A DNA stretch of 64,000 nt from positions 12,601,001 through 12,665,000 of the forward strand of contig NC_065573.1 in the NCBI RefSeq assembly GCF_937616625.2, written 5' to 3'. Position 1 is the first letter of the stretch, and each line of letters opens with the position of its first letter. The position numbers and the translations under genes are program-made. This document shows, piece after piece, positions 24,601-34,829 of the stretch. This stretch comes from Mercurialis annua (taxonomy: Eukaryota > Streptophyta > Magnoliopsida > Malpighiales > Euphorbiaceae). The notes under the pieces are model-generated. The model worked only from the letters and a program-made list of their open reading frames with translations. It ran no database searches and was not told the origin of the DNA.

Positions 24601-26111
24601 AAATTAATCTTCTAACAATCTAATTAATCATGCAAACTTTATAATAAACACAACAAATCATCAAAGAATGGAAAATCACAATACTATTCGGCAATCACAA
24701 ATTAATTACCCACAAATCTTTAATTTAAAAAAAATTTTAAATATATAACACACATATTCACCCATTTAACAATTTTTAACCCAAAATAATTTATCTCATA
24801 AATATTTTTTTTTTTTTAATCTCATTATTTTCGGTTTTAAAGAAAATTATTAAATTTTCACACTTGATCTTTGAAACCACCAAATTTCTTAAGAAATTTT
24901 AAATCACTTTAAACCTTGAAATTTCAAAACCCTACTTCATGAAAAATCATGAAAATATTCGGCCTTTTTAACACCACAAATTACCCTTTAAATTTTCTTT
25001 TTAAAACCCTTAATTTTTCTCAAAAACCAACCTTTTAACATCCAAAATACAATTTCCAGCTTTTTAAACTAAGTTCATAAGACTTGTTCAAGTTTGAAAA
25101 CAAATGTAAAACATAACTACCTTAAAAACTTTGATTCTTTTAAAACCAACTCTTACCCATGTTTTATCTAGCTCACTAAAGCCATAATCCATGATTGCAT
25201 GTAGGTTTTAAACCCTTGAACCAAAATTTTATCAAAACCGAAATTTTCAAAAACAAATTAACACCCAATTATTTGATCCTCTTAACAACCCACATTTTAA
25301 AAGAAAGATCATAAAAACTTTGATTAAAACCTCCCATTTAAGCATGAAACCGAAAAAGAAGAAGAATGAGAACCCAAAAAAAAATAACCATATAACACCC
25401 ATTTAAAAGCTTTTAATCTTACCTTTTTAAAAGCTTGAGTTAAAGAAAATAATGGGGTTTGTTATTTTCCTAGGGTGTGGTTCGGCCAAGACAAGAAGAA
25501 GAAGAAGAGAGTGACTTTTGGTTTTCTAAAAAAAATACTTTTTACTCCTAAGAAAAAGGAGAAGAAAAGATTTCTTCTTATAGCATTTTAGTTTAAAAAG
25601 TTGTGGGGTCTAATTAGCCTTTTTTAATTGCAATCATAAGCTCAACTCCTAGGCTACATGCATGTTGACAAGTGTCCAAGTATGTGTCATCTCATATGCA
25701 CTTGCTTTCTCCCCAAGTTAAGCCAATCTTAGCTTATTTAAATTATTTTTACGGTTTTCGAGGTACCGTAAAATCTTTCTCGAAAAATGTTTCCGAACTA
25801 AATTAATTTCTTATATGATCAAATTTTGAGCAAATATATTTATAACTTAATTTTTTTTAACGTTTTTAATTATTTAAATCGGTTTTATCAATTAATGACC
25901 GAAAATTACGAAAATGCCACCCATGCACAATAATTGATTTTCGTAGCCATGCACACGTAAACATTTAAATAATTAATCACATATCGCAAATAAATCAATC
26001 ACATGCATTATAACACCGAAAATTAATTTCTTAACCGGTACTCTACCGCCGTTAATTTCCAATTCACCGCATTTTCAAAAATTCCATATTTTGAAAATTA
26101 GGGGTATTACA
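21638..26111 (-). repeat. Left (3') LTR of element 4
   Basis: 4474 bp, from TGTCACGACCCGATT to GGGGTATTACA as written on the plus strand. It holds the block CCTGAAAAATTGG...GGGGTCAG at 22289-22318 and GACCGTCGTC repeats at about 22689-22763. No gene is supported in it. Confidence 0.95.
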
Positions 26112-26115
26112 TTCA

Positions 26116-26126
26116 CTCCCCCTTAC
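26116..26126 (-). other. Polypurine tract of element 4
   Basis: On the minus strand GTAAGGGGGAG precedes the 3' LTR, with AATTCGAGGACGAATTT just upstream, the same arrangement as in element 3. Confidence 0.85.
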
Positions 26127-27321
26127 AAAAATTCGTCCTCGAATTTTCATAATCCTTTTTCCTTTCAACTTTATTCCTTTTCTTTCCATTTCTGTAACTC
26201 GGAACTTTTTCCGACTCAAAGGTAATTCTACCTTCCATACCACAACATTTCCTTAACGGAAATTCTCACATACTAAAACACACTTGCTAAGGCTATACTT
26301 AATCATAACTTAAGCATACCACCAAAATAACATCTACTCCAAAACTTATTATTTTCATGGGATTTCTATAGTCAAGTTTAACTAGTTTCTAGTTATCACT
26401 TAACTACCCAATTATCCTATATTCAATTTGGATAACCATATAATGGCTATATCACTTTATCTTCTATTACTTCTCATTTATTTTAAATTTTTCTATAGAC
26501 TTTCCAAATCATACATATATTTTCTTTAGAAATAACTCATTCACATTATTCTAAAGATTTTAGAATTAGATATACTTAACCAAAATAAAAATTTTAGTTA
26601 TACAAAATTTTCATTATTTCCGGGAGTACTTACCCGTTTTTGGCTCACTTTAAAAATTTTCCAAATTTTTTTTTTATAAAATTTTGGTCGACACAACTTT
26701 TTCTTGAAAACGTAAAATTTTCGTTCATCACTTCTCATATAACCGTAGCTCGGGATAATGACGGCTCTCACTATCAAAGAGTTGCATTTCTCTTTTAAAT
26801 TTGTTTTCATGATGAATGTAAATATTATCTTTATGCATTTTCAAAATTTTACATGCATGCTAAATACTTTATGTTGGGTCCGAGCTTGCTATACCGTTTT
26901 AAATACAACTTTAAAATTTCATAGAAAAATTTTCGTAAGTTACTTTTGGATTTGTACTCCGAGAATAATTAAGATTTTCTTAATCCTAAATTTCTCTTAT
27001 GATTTCTATTGCCCTCTTTTATCTTATTCCATTATTTATTTATTTACCGTAAAATTCACATTCCATTCTACAACCGAATTATACTCCATATTTTTTTTTT
27101 TTACACTATATTATTCCAATTACCAATTCATTGAGTGAATTTATTTTACTAATTCCATTTTACCTTTTTCATTCATGCTTCATTTTTATTTTGTTTTAAC
27201 TTAGTTTCTACTCATTTTATCATACTATTATTTCTATTTGCCAATTATCTAACTTTAAACTTAAAACGAAACTTAATCTTAAAGAATACCTGTCGCTACT
27301 CCCGAGATCTAAATCTCACTC

Positions 27322-28143
27322 CTAATCCAATGGAACATACTCCTCGGGATCCTCCTCCGGGTCTTCTTCCGGATCCTCCTCTTGCTCCTCATCATCGGGT
27401 ATCATCGCTCCAAAAATAGGATTCTCGGTATAGGGATAAAAATAAGCTTGCGGTGGTGTTCCTCGGGCTAACATATACTCCTCTAATGCTAACGCACGAC
27501 CGTATAAGTACGGAAGTGGTCTCGCCCTCTCATTCAACAATCCGTAAAACTCATCACCTAAACCGTAAATGAAACGGGAATGAACATCCTCCGTATTCAT
27601 CATCAAATCCGGTACCGCCGAATTAAACCTCATGAACTCCTCCATATACTCTCGAACCGACTTGCTTCCCCTAGTCAAAGTATCGAGATAACCTCCCAAC
27701 AACACATACCTATACCTCTCACGGCTCTCGGTTCTAGCCACATCATCTAAGGCTTCGGCAACCCTCTCCTTAGCCTCTATAGCACTCATCTTAGCCTCCT
27801 TAAACTTGTCCACTCCCTTGGTGAACCAATCGGCTCTAAAGCTAGGGTTCGGTGGTTGCAACCCAACCGATTCCGATTGAAAGCCATTTCCAATAGCATT
27901 ACTACCATTTTCAGCATTTGCGGTTTCCGGGGTCACGCTCCTCAAAAACTGCTCTACATTCACGTTGACCGATCCGGCATCCGCAACATACCGATTCCCT
28001 TGTGACATGTTATCCGAAAATCTAGACATACTGTCACAAAATAGAACCCACGTGAATCCCGTGCACATAATACACACAATAATCACAATTATCACAATTT
28101 TCACATTATCACCGAACACATTTCGGTTCAACCAACACACCAT
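27322..28143 (-). CDS. Gag-like protein of element 4
   Basis: An open frame of 273 codons. The first 45 residues are hydrophobic and may be untranslated; a more natural start is ATG at 28008 (MSQGNRYVADAG), giving 228 residues. The central part (VGLQPPNPSFRADWFTK, then RESRE-like and SVREYMEEFMRFN segments) matches the retrotransposon Gag domain. VHSRFIYGLGDEFYGLL corresponds to [16 protein letters not shown] in element 3. The C-terminus is an acidic EEDPEEDPEEDPEE repeat. There is no CCHC zinc knuckle and no downstream pol. The product would form virus-like particles if functional, but it may rely on a partner for RNA binding and enzymes. Confidence 0.85.
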   Translation of the reverse strand: MVCWLNRNVFGDNVKIVIIVIIVCIMCTGFTWVLFCDSMSRFSDNMSQGNRYVADAGSVNVNVEQFLRSVTPETANAENGSNAIGNGFQSESVGLQPPNPSFRADWFTKGVDKFKEAKMSAIEAKERVAEALDDVARTESRERYRYVLLGGYLDTLTRGSKSVREYMEEFMRFNSAVPDLMMNTEDVHSRFIYGLGDEFYGLLNERARPLPYLYGRALALEEYMLARGTPPQAYFYPYTENPIFGAMIPDDEEQEEDPEEDPEEDPEEYVPLD

Positions 28144-28681
28144 GCAAAAATTAAATCACATACTCACTTTGCACATTTTTCACATAGCAATTACACCATA
28201 ATTTTTTTTTGGTTTCAATAACCCAATCAAATCTCAATTATCAATCACGTAATTGCAAATATTCACAAAATCACATTCCCATTTATCACATCAAACAATT
28301 GCAATTAATCACCAAATCACATTTTCAAGCATTAAATCACATAATTGCAATCAATCGCAAAATCACATTATCGTTTAATCACAACAACACAAATTCAATT
28401 CCTAGGGAACACTACGGAATAGAATTTTGAAAAACGATAACTTAGTCAAGACATGACATCGATTTCCTATTTTGCTGCAGTAGATTTCCTAGGGATACTC
28501 ATTCCTTCCTAGGAACTCAATAAACAACTCAACTTTTCACATAACGCCACATCATCAAAAATTTCGATTTCGCACATCGAAATAAAATCACAATTTTTTT
28601 TTTTCATTTCTCAAAAATTTTCGATTCTCTTTTCGAAAATAAAATCACTCTTTCACGCAATGGCCCAATTAATCAACCATT

Positions 28682-28693
28682 GCTCTGATACCA
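28682..28693 (-). other. Primer binding site of element 4
   Basis: The minus strand reads TGGTATCAGAGC, 4 bases from the LTR edge at 28698. It is identical to the element 3 site and complementary to initiator tRNA-Met. Confidence 0.9.
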
Positions 28694-28697
28694 CCTT

Positions 28698-31600
28698 TGT
28701 CACGACCCGATTCCCGGATCGAGACCGGCGCTAGGGAATGGGAGTGGTTGCTCCGAAACCCGTAGCAAGCCTTAAAATAAAATCCATTTTTCCATTAAAA
28801 CAATTTAACTTTTCTTTTAAAAGTTTACTCATATAAATTTGTTTCGAAATTCACTATAAATTTTTCGCGGAATAAAATCATATATTTTAAATTCCGAAAC
28901 ATAAATACTAGGTCAACCATTTCACGGGACCTCTTTTCCTTTTTCTCAACATGTCAACTGTTATAACCCTTTTTCAAAACGTTTTTAGGGTGAGACATGC
29001 AAATCACATTTATGCCACGTCGGGCCCACGTATACATTTTGTTTCGATGCCAACAGTTTCATTACTGTTTTCCACATTTATCCCGGTATCTCAAATACCC
29101 GAGAGGCATCACAAAATATCCATAATAAGCATGCATACATTAACATAATAATAACAAAGCGATGATAATTAAACAGAGTATGACGTGGCAGTTCATCGCA
29201 AAGTAAAAAGCATGCTAAAGTACGTCCGTCTAAACAGTTCTACTGCAGCACTAAGATAGGTAAATATATATACAAGATACCACATCGTCCAAAACAGAGA
29301 CTTCATGAACAAGAATATGAAGCCTCACCAAAAATGACAGTCTACGTACCTGAAAAATTGGTACAACAACGGGGTCAGATATACTGGTGAGTTGACATCT
29401 TACAAACACACATTAAATAATTTAACTCGTCATAAAATAGATATATTTAAATATTTACTACCGGTTCAATCACAGAAACGTTAAAGCTTTTGAAATGAAA
29501 TGCAATTTCTAATCCATATTCCTCTAAGTCCCCTTTCAGACTTAGATTAATAAACTAGTCGGCTGAACCCGTAGATTCACTCGACTCTAGTTTATTTTCC
29601 ACTATCCTTTACAGTTCTAAACCTTTCTTTAGACTGTTCCCAACTTTTCTCATGAACTCAACGACCGATAACATTAAGTGTTCCATGACGCCGTTAGTTC
29701 TTAAATCAATCGGCCGAACTCTATCGTTCCGTCACCGTTAACTTGTTCGGGGTTCTAGACCGTCGTCTTAGAAGCTCTCCCGCAATGTCTGGACCGTCGT
29801 CTCAGACTTCTAGACCGTCGTCTAGATTTCCACATCCACTTAACGTAAAAATAAATATGCATGCAATAACTAGTGATCACATAGTCCTATTATAGCCCAA
29901 ATAGGATGGTACGTTTCATAGACTCATGCCATAATAATTTTATTTACTCAAAATAAATATACGATATATTTAAAATGCTTTATGATATTAATTTTCCACA
30001 TTAAAGTAATAATAATAATTTTATTACTTTAATGTATGCATGTAATAATGCAAACTCACAGACTGTCGTTCCACAATTATTTACGCACGCTAATCCACAT
30101 TTAGCTCCTCGGCAATTATTGCCCCGTGAATGCCTCGCATTCCGAGATTGACCTTTTGTCGAATCTCTAAACGTTTGTTAATCAAAACGTTTCCCACTAA
30201 TCATCACGATCGACATCGTGGCCCGTACACAAACTACGTATCGGGTTCAATCTTAGGAATCCAATTAAATTCATAATTTGGTCCATCTAAATCTTAGGTA
30301 AATTTTACCATTTTACCCTTTCGGAAAAATTCTCATATTTTAAAAAATACTATTCGGTCCTTATACATTTTCATATTCCAAAATACCTTTATTCAAAATC
30401 CTCTTTTAATAAAAATATAATATACATACATACATCCTTTAATTAAAATTTTCCAATTTTAATTAAATAAAACATTAATTAGTTTATATCTAACTAATTA
30501 ATTCCAATTCATTTTAAAATATAAATCTTTTGGGTCCAAGCCCAAATTAAAAGTTCAAAATCTTAAAAACTTTTAATTTAAACAAATTCAAGGTTTCACT
30601 TACCTTTTAAGTCCACCAAAATCCATTTAGGACATATTAGTCCTTATACTTTCAAATCTTGCATTTTAGTCCTTTTACCAAATTTTAAATTATTACTTAC
30701 CTTTTTAACTTTTTAACTTTGGGTCCAAATTATTTAGTTAAGTCTAAATAAAAGTCCAAAGTTCTAGTCCGGGGTCTAATTACGGTTTCGGCCCCCTCTT
30801 GGCCTTGGTCCATTTTGGTTCGGTTTCAACCCGACCAAATCTTGGCTCGGTTAAACAGAGATACCGTGCTCCGTTTACCGGCCGGTAGTGGTTCGCCGAC
30901 CACCACCCCACTCTCTAAACCACCTATACCAAAATTAGCCAATCAATATCAAATTGAATGAATTTTAACTCTACCAAAATATTTAATCACACTTGATTAA
31001 ATACACAATACTAACCACAATCACAACAATTTACACAACCAAACATTAATAGCCAACTATTCGGCCAACACACCAAAATCACCAAATAACACAATTTTTA
31101 ACAATTAAATATTTCCATGGCATACTTATTAACTCATCAATTAATCAAGAAATTTAAAAGTAAAAATTTCTTTTCAATCAAGGATCTATTCGGCTTTTAG
31201 CCAAAATTTATCATTTCAAGTATTTAACCCCCATAACATATAAACATAATTTTAATCTCATCTAAACACCAACTAACATGCCAATTAAACAATACAAATC
31301 ATTTATTAGCATTTTTCATATAATCGGTTAACAACTATTTATTGTTCAAAATTATCATGTAAATCCCATACATACAATTTCAACAATTACCCATAATCAA
31401 ATTTTGTATACATTAATCATGCAATTCCAAAGACATATTCGGCCAACCAAGAAATTTTACAAACAACATCTATAATTCTTACTATCAACATATAACATGG
31501 CAACTCCCATAAATCATCATAAAATCACACACATATAAACATTTCGGCATACCCACTAAATAATTTTCATAATATTTTCATGCCATCATAGAATTATATT

Positions 31601-33172
31601 CGGCCATAACAAAATTTCCACTAACAAATTTTATCAAAAATTAAATCATGCATCACATTTAAATTAATCTTCTAACAATCTAATTAATCATGCAAACTTT
31701 ATAATAAACACAACAAATCATCAAAGAATGGAAAATCACAATACTATTCGGCAATCACAAATTAATTACCCACAAATCTTTAATTTAAAAAAAATTTTAA
31801 ATATATAACACACATATTCACCCATTTAACAATTTTTAACCCAAAATAATTTATCTCATAAATATTTTTTTTTTTTTTAATCTCATTATTTTCGGTTTTA
31901 AAGAAAATTATTAAATTTTCACACTTGATCTTTGAAACCACCAAATTTCTTAAGAAATTTTAAATCACTTTAAACCTTGAAATTTCAAAACCCTACTTCA
32001 TGAAAAATCATGAAAATATTCGGCCTTTTTAACACCACAAATTACCCTTTAAATTTTCTTTTTAAAACCCTTAATTTTTCTCAAAAACCAACCTTTTAAC
32101 ATCCAAAATACAATTTCCAGCTTTTTAAACTAAGTTCATAAGACTTGTTCAAGTTTGAAAACAAATGTAAAACATAACTACCTTAAAAACTTTGATTCTT
32201 TTAAAACCAACTCTTACCCATGTTTTATCTAGCTCACTAAAGCCATAATCCATGATTGCATGTAGGTTTTAAACCCTTGAACCAAAATTTTATCAAAACC
32301 GAAATTTTCAAAAACAAATTAACACCCAATTATTTGATCCTCTTAACAACCCACATTTTAAAAGAAAGATCATAAAAACTTTGATTAAAACCTCCCATTT
32401 AAGCATGAAACCGAAAAAGAAGAAGAATGAGAACCCAAAAAAAAATAACCATATAACACCCATTTAAAAGCTTTTAATCTTACCTTTTTAAAAGCTTGAG
32501 TTAAAGAAAATAATGGGGTTTGTTATTTTCCTAGGGTGTGGTTCGGCCAAGACAAGAAGAAGAAGAAGAGAGTGACTTTTGGTTTTCTAAAAAAAATACT
32601 TTTTACTCCTAAGAAAAAGGAGAAGAAAAGATTTCTTCTTATAGCATTTTAGTTTAAAAAGTTGTGGGGTCTAATTAGCCTTTTTTAATTGCAATCATAA
32701 GCTCAACTCCTAGGCTACATGCATGTTGACAAGTGTCCAAGTATGTGTCATCTCATATGCACTTGCTTTCTCCCCAAGTTAAGCCAATCTTAGCTTATTT
32801 AAATTATTTTTACGGTTTTCGAGGTACCGTAAAATCTTTCTCGAAAAATGTTTCCGAACTAAATTAATTTCTTATATGATCAAATTTTGAGCAAATATAT
32901 TTATAACTTAATTTTTTTTAACGTTTTTAATTATTTAAATCGGTTTTATCAATTAATGACCGAAAATTACGAAAATGCCACCCATGCACAATAATTGATT
33001 TTCGTAGCCATGCACACGTAAACATTTAAATAATTAATCACATATCGCAAATAAATCAATCACATGCATTATAACACCGAAAATTAATTTCTTAACCGGT
33101 ACTCTACCGCCGTTAATTTCCAATTCACCGCATTTTCAAAAATTCCATATTTTGAAAATTAGGGGTATTACA
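28698..33172 (-). repeat. Right (5') LTR of element 4
   Basis: 4475 bp. It matches the left LTR throughout by eye, with one additional T in the poly-T run near 31865-31879. Confidence 0.95.
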
Positions 33173-34829
33173 AATTGCAAGTTTAGTAGTTTTTTACCTT
33201 TAGACTTTTGATACTTTGAAATCCATATTCATGTTTGCTAAACGAACTGAATAGCAACTAAAATCACTCTCATCAATCATCACTCTTGAATTCACTCCTT
33301 GTGGGTACGATAACTCGGACTTAGGTCCACTCTATTACAAGTTGGGTTTATTCTCAACACACAGTATAACATCCAAACATACTGAAATCAAACGAATAAC
33401 TAAGTCTAATAGAGTTCCCTTTTGAGTCCAAATTTGAAAGGTTTAAATAATTAGTTCAATTCTCAAAACCCAAGTGAAAGTCCTAAAGTATTGGGTTAGT
33501 CGAGTAAAGGCAAAATAAGCTAACTTCACATGTCGGGCGACCCAAGTCTAACCCGACCCAAAGATACCAAAGTAGTATTCAAAGTCAAATCTGAAACCTT
33601 TAATCCAAAACAATACTTATTTGAAAACATGGAACTCAATATAGCTTAATATCAATGATTCACTTATTTATCAAACTCGAAACTAGCCTCAATTGGCAAA
33701 ATTACCCAAGGTAGTCATCAGTGTTTCAAAATCACATAATTAGGTTCAATAAGGATTTAAATATGTATTTAAATCAATCAACTCAAATATGAAAATAGAG
33801 AAACCAATTCAGCCAATTACAAGGCACAACATTGCCATCTTATATATAAATTAACACGAAACAAACTAATGATCTTTAAACAATGCCAACATGTTACAAA
33901 CATCCCTAAAATCACCTATGGGCAGCAACTAACAACAATCAAATTAAACAAAGTGTAAACGTGAAATACAAGTCAAATACTCAACTTACAATCCATCCAA
34001 AAATCCAAACAACAACGAGTTGAAATTAACAATCTACATCAGCAATAAGTAAGAATTTCCAGCAACCAAAATCATTTCAAAACAGCTAACAAAACATGCC
34101 AAGATTATACCAAGAAATCTAGCATCGAATCCTACCAATTTACCTTGCAAATAGAGAGTAATGTCTAACGACAACACTTGTTAAGATAAATCTAACATAC
34201 CAACTCTGATTATACAAGCAACACAGTAGGTAATATCAATATAACAACATAACAACAAATCAAGAAAGTAATAACATGTTTTAGCGAGAGAAACAACACC
34301 TACCATGATAAGAACAACAAAATGAATCAAGGAACAATGAGATCAGGTTAGGTTAGCCCCTCCAACTCACAAAGTCGATGGAAATCATGGAATGGATAGT
34401 CAAGGATCGAAACAAATGAAAGAGTTAATGATAGAACGATAGAAAAGACATACGAATCACTTACCGAGTGACGGATGACGTATTCTGAGATCCCATTCGT
34501 CCCAGGGTTTTAGGTTTTATTAAAAGAGTGTTTAAAATGATTAGGGTCAGATAAGAGGTCTATTTATAGACCCCGCTGCGGAAATAGAGAGCAGGGCGTG
34601 ATGGGAGGCGTGATGCACAACAAGACCAAGGGCGCGGCGCGAGGCGTGCCAGCCTTGTCGCGTCCTTAAGGCTAGACCCGGAATGGGCCTTCAACAAGGC
34701 CCCGAGCCCACAGACTGATTTCCAAACTCAAACAAGGACTTAAACAAGTTCAACTGACATCCAAAACGATCGATACGGTGACAGAGACCCGACTGAAATC
34801 GAGCGGAAAACGCAGTATATTACAATGCC

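Larger units (their letters stand above)
21638..33172 (-). mobile_element. Element 4: gag-only LTR retrotransposon (TR-GAG-like)
   Basis: An 11,535-bp minus-strand element with LTRs 21638-26111 and 28698-33172 and a 2.59-kb internal region. A perfect TSD AATTG lies at 21633-21637 and 33173-33177. Reading on the minus strand: 5' LTR (right copy), primer site, gag, about 1.2 kb of noncoding AT-rich DNA, polypurine tract, 3' LTR. No protease, RT, RNase H or integrase was seen in any frame, so transposition would need enzymes from another element. Gag-only LTR elements have been described in plants as TR-GAGs. The LTRs appear identical except for one T in a poly-T run, so the insertion is very recent. 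The LTRs are unusually long compared with the internal region. Confidence 0.92.
20169..33359 (+). mobile_element. Solo LTR B (same family as LTR A), interrupted by element 4
   Basis: The pieces are 20169-21637 and 33178-33359, about 1651 bp in total. It begins TGATATGAGTATTTTACTCC and ends TTATTCTCAACA. A perfect TSD CACAG lies at 20164-20168 and 33360-33364. The first 350 bp align well with LTR A (TTTAGAGTGCCGTTTCCGCA and onward), then the palindrome arrays differ completely. A TATA-like TATAAAAA lies at 20782-20789. No coding content. It inserted into element 1. Confidence 0.85.
3737..34824 (-). mobile_element. Element 1: solo LTR (Tekay-type), itself interrupted twice
   Basis: The element is in three pieces: 3737-4411, 19837-20168 and 33365-34824, about 2467 bp when joined. 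It begins TGGCACGACCC and ends TATTACA, the minus-strand form of the TGTAATA...TGYCA termini of the other Tekay-type LTRs here. Flanking 5-mers ATGCT (3732-3736) and ATGCC (34825-34829) are a TSD with one mismatch. No primer site, polypurine tract or coding region lies between the ends once nested elements are removed, so it is read as a solo LTR. A TATA-like TCTATAAATAGA (minus) lies near 34560-34570, beside a GC-rich stretch at 34590-34680. It inserted into the copia element between gag and protease. Confidence 0.75.

Noticed and set aside
26758..27138. 126-codon plus-strand frame in the element 4 interior
   Set aside because: Phe/Ile/Tyr-rich translation of A/T-rich DNA opposite to the element's coding strand; no motif seen.
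34600..34680. GC-rich stretch near the TATA of element 1 as another palindrome array
   Set aside because: The repeats (GGCGTGATG, GGCGCG) are direct or irregular and do not form the palindromes seen in LTRs A and B.
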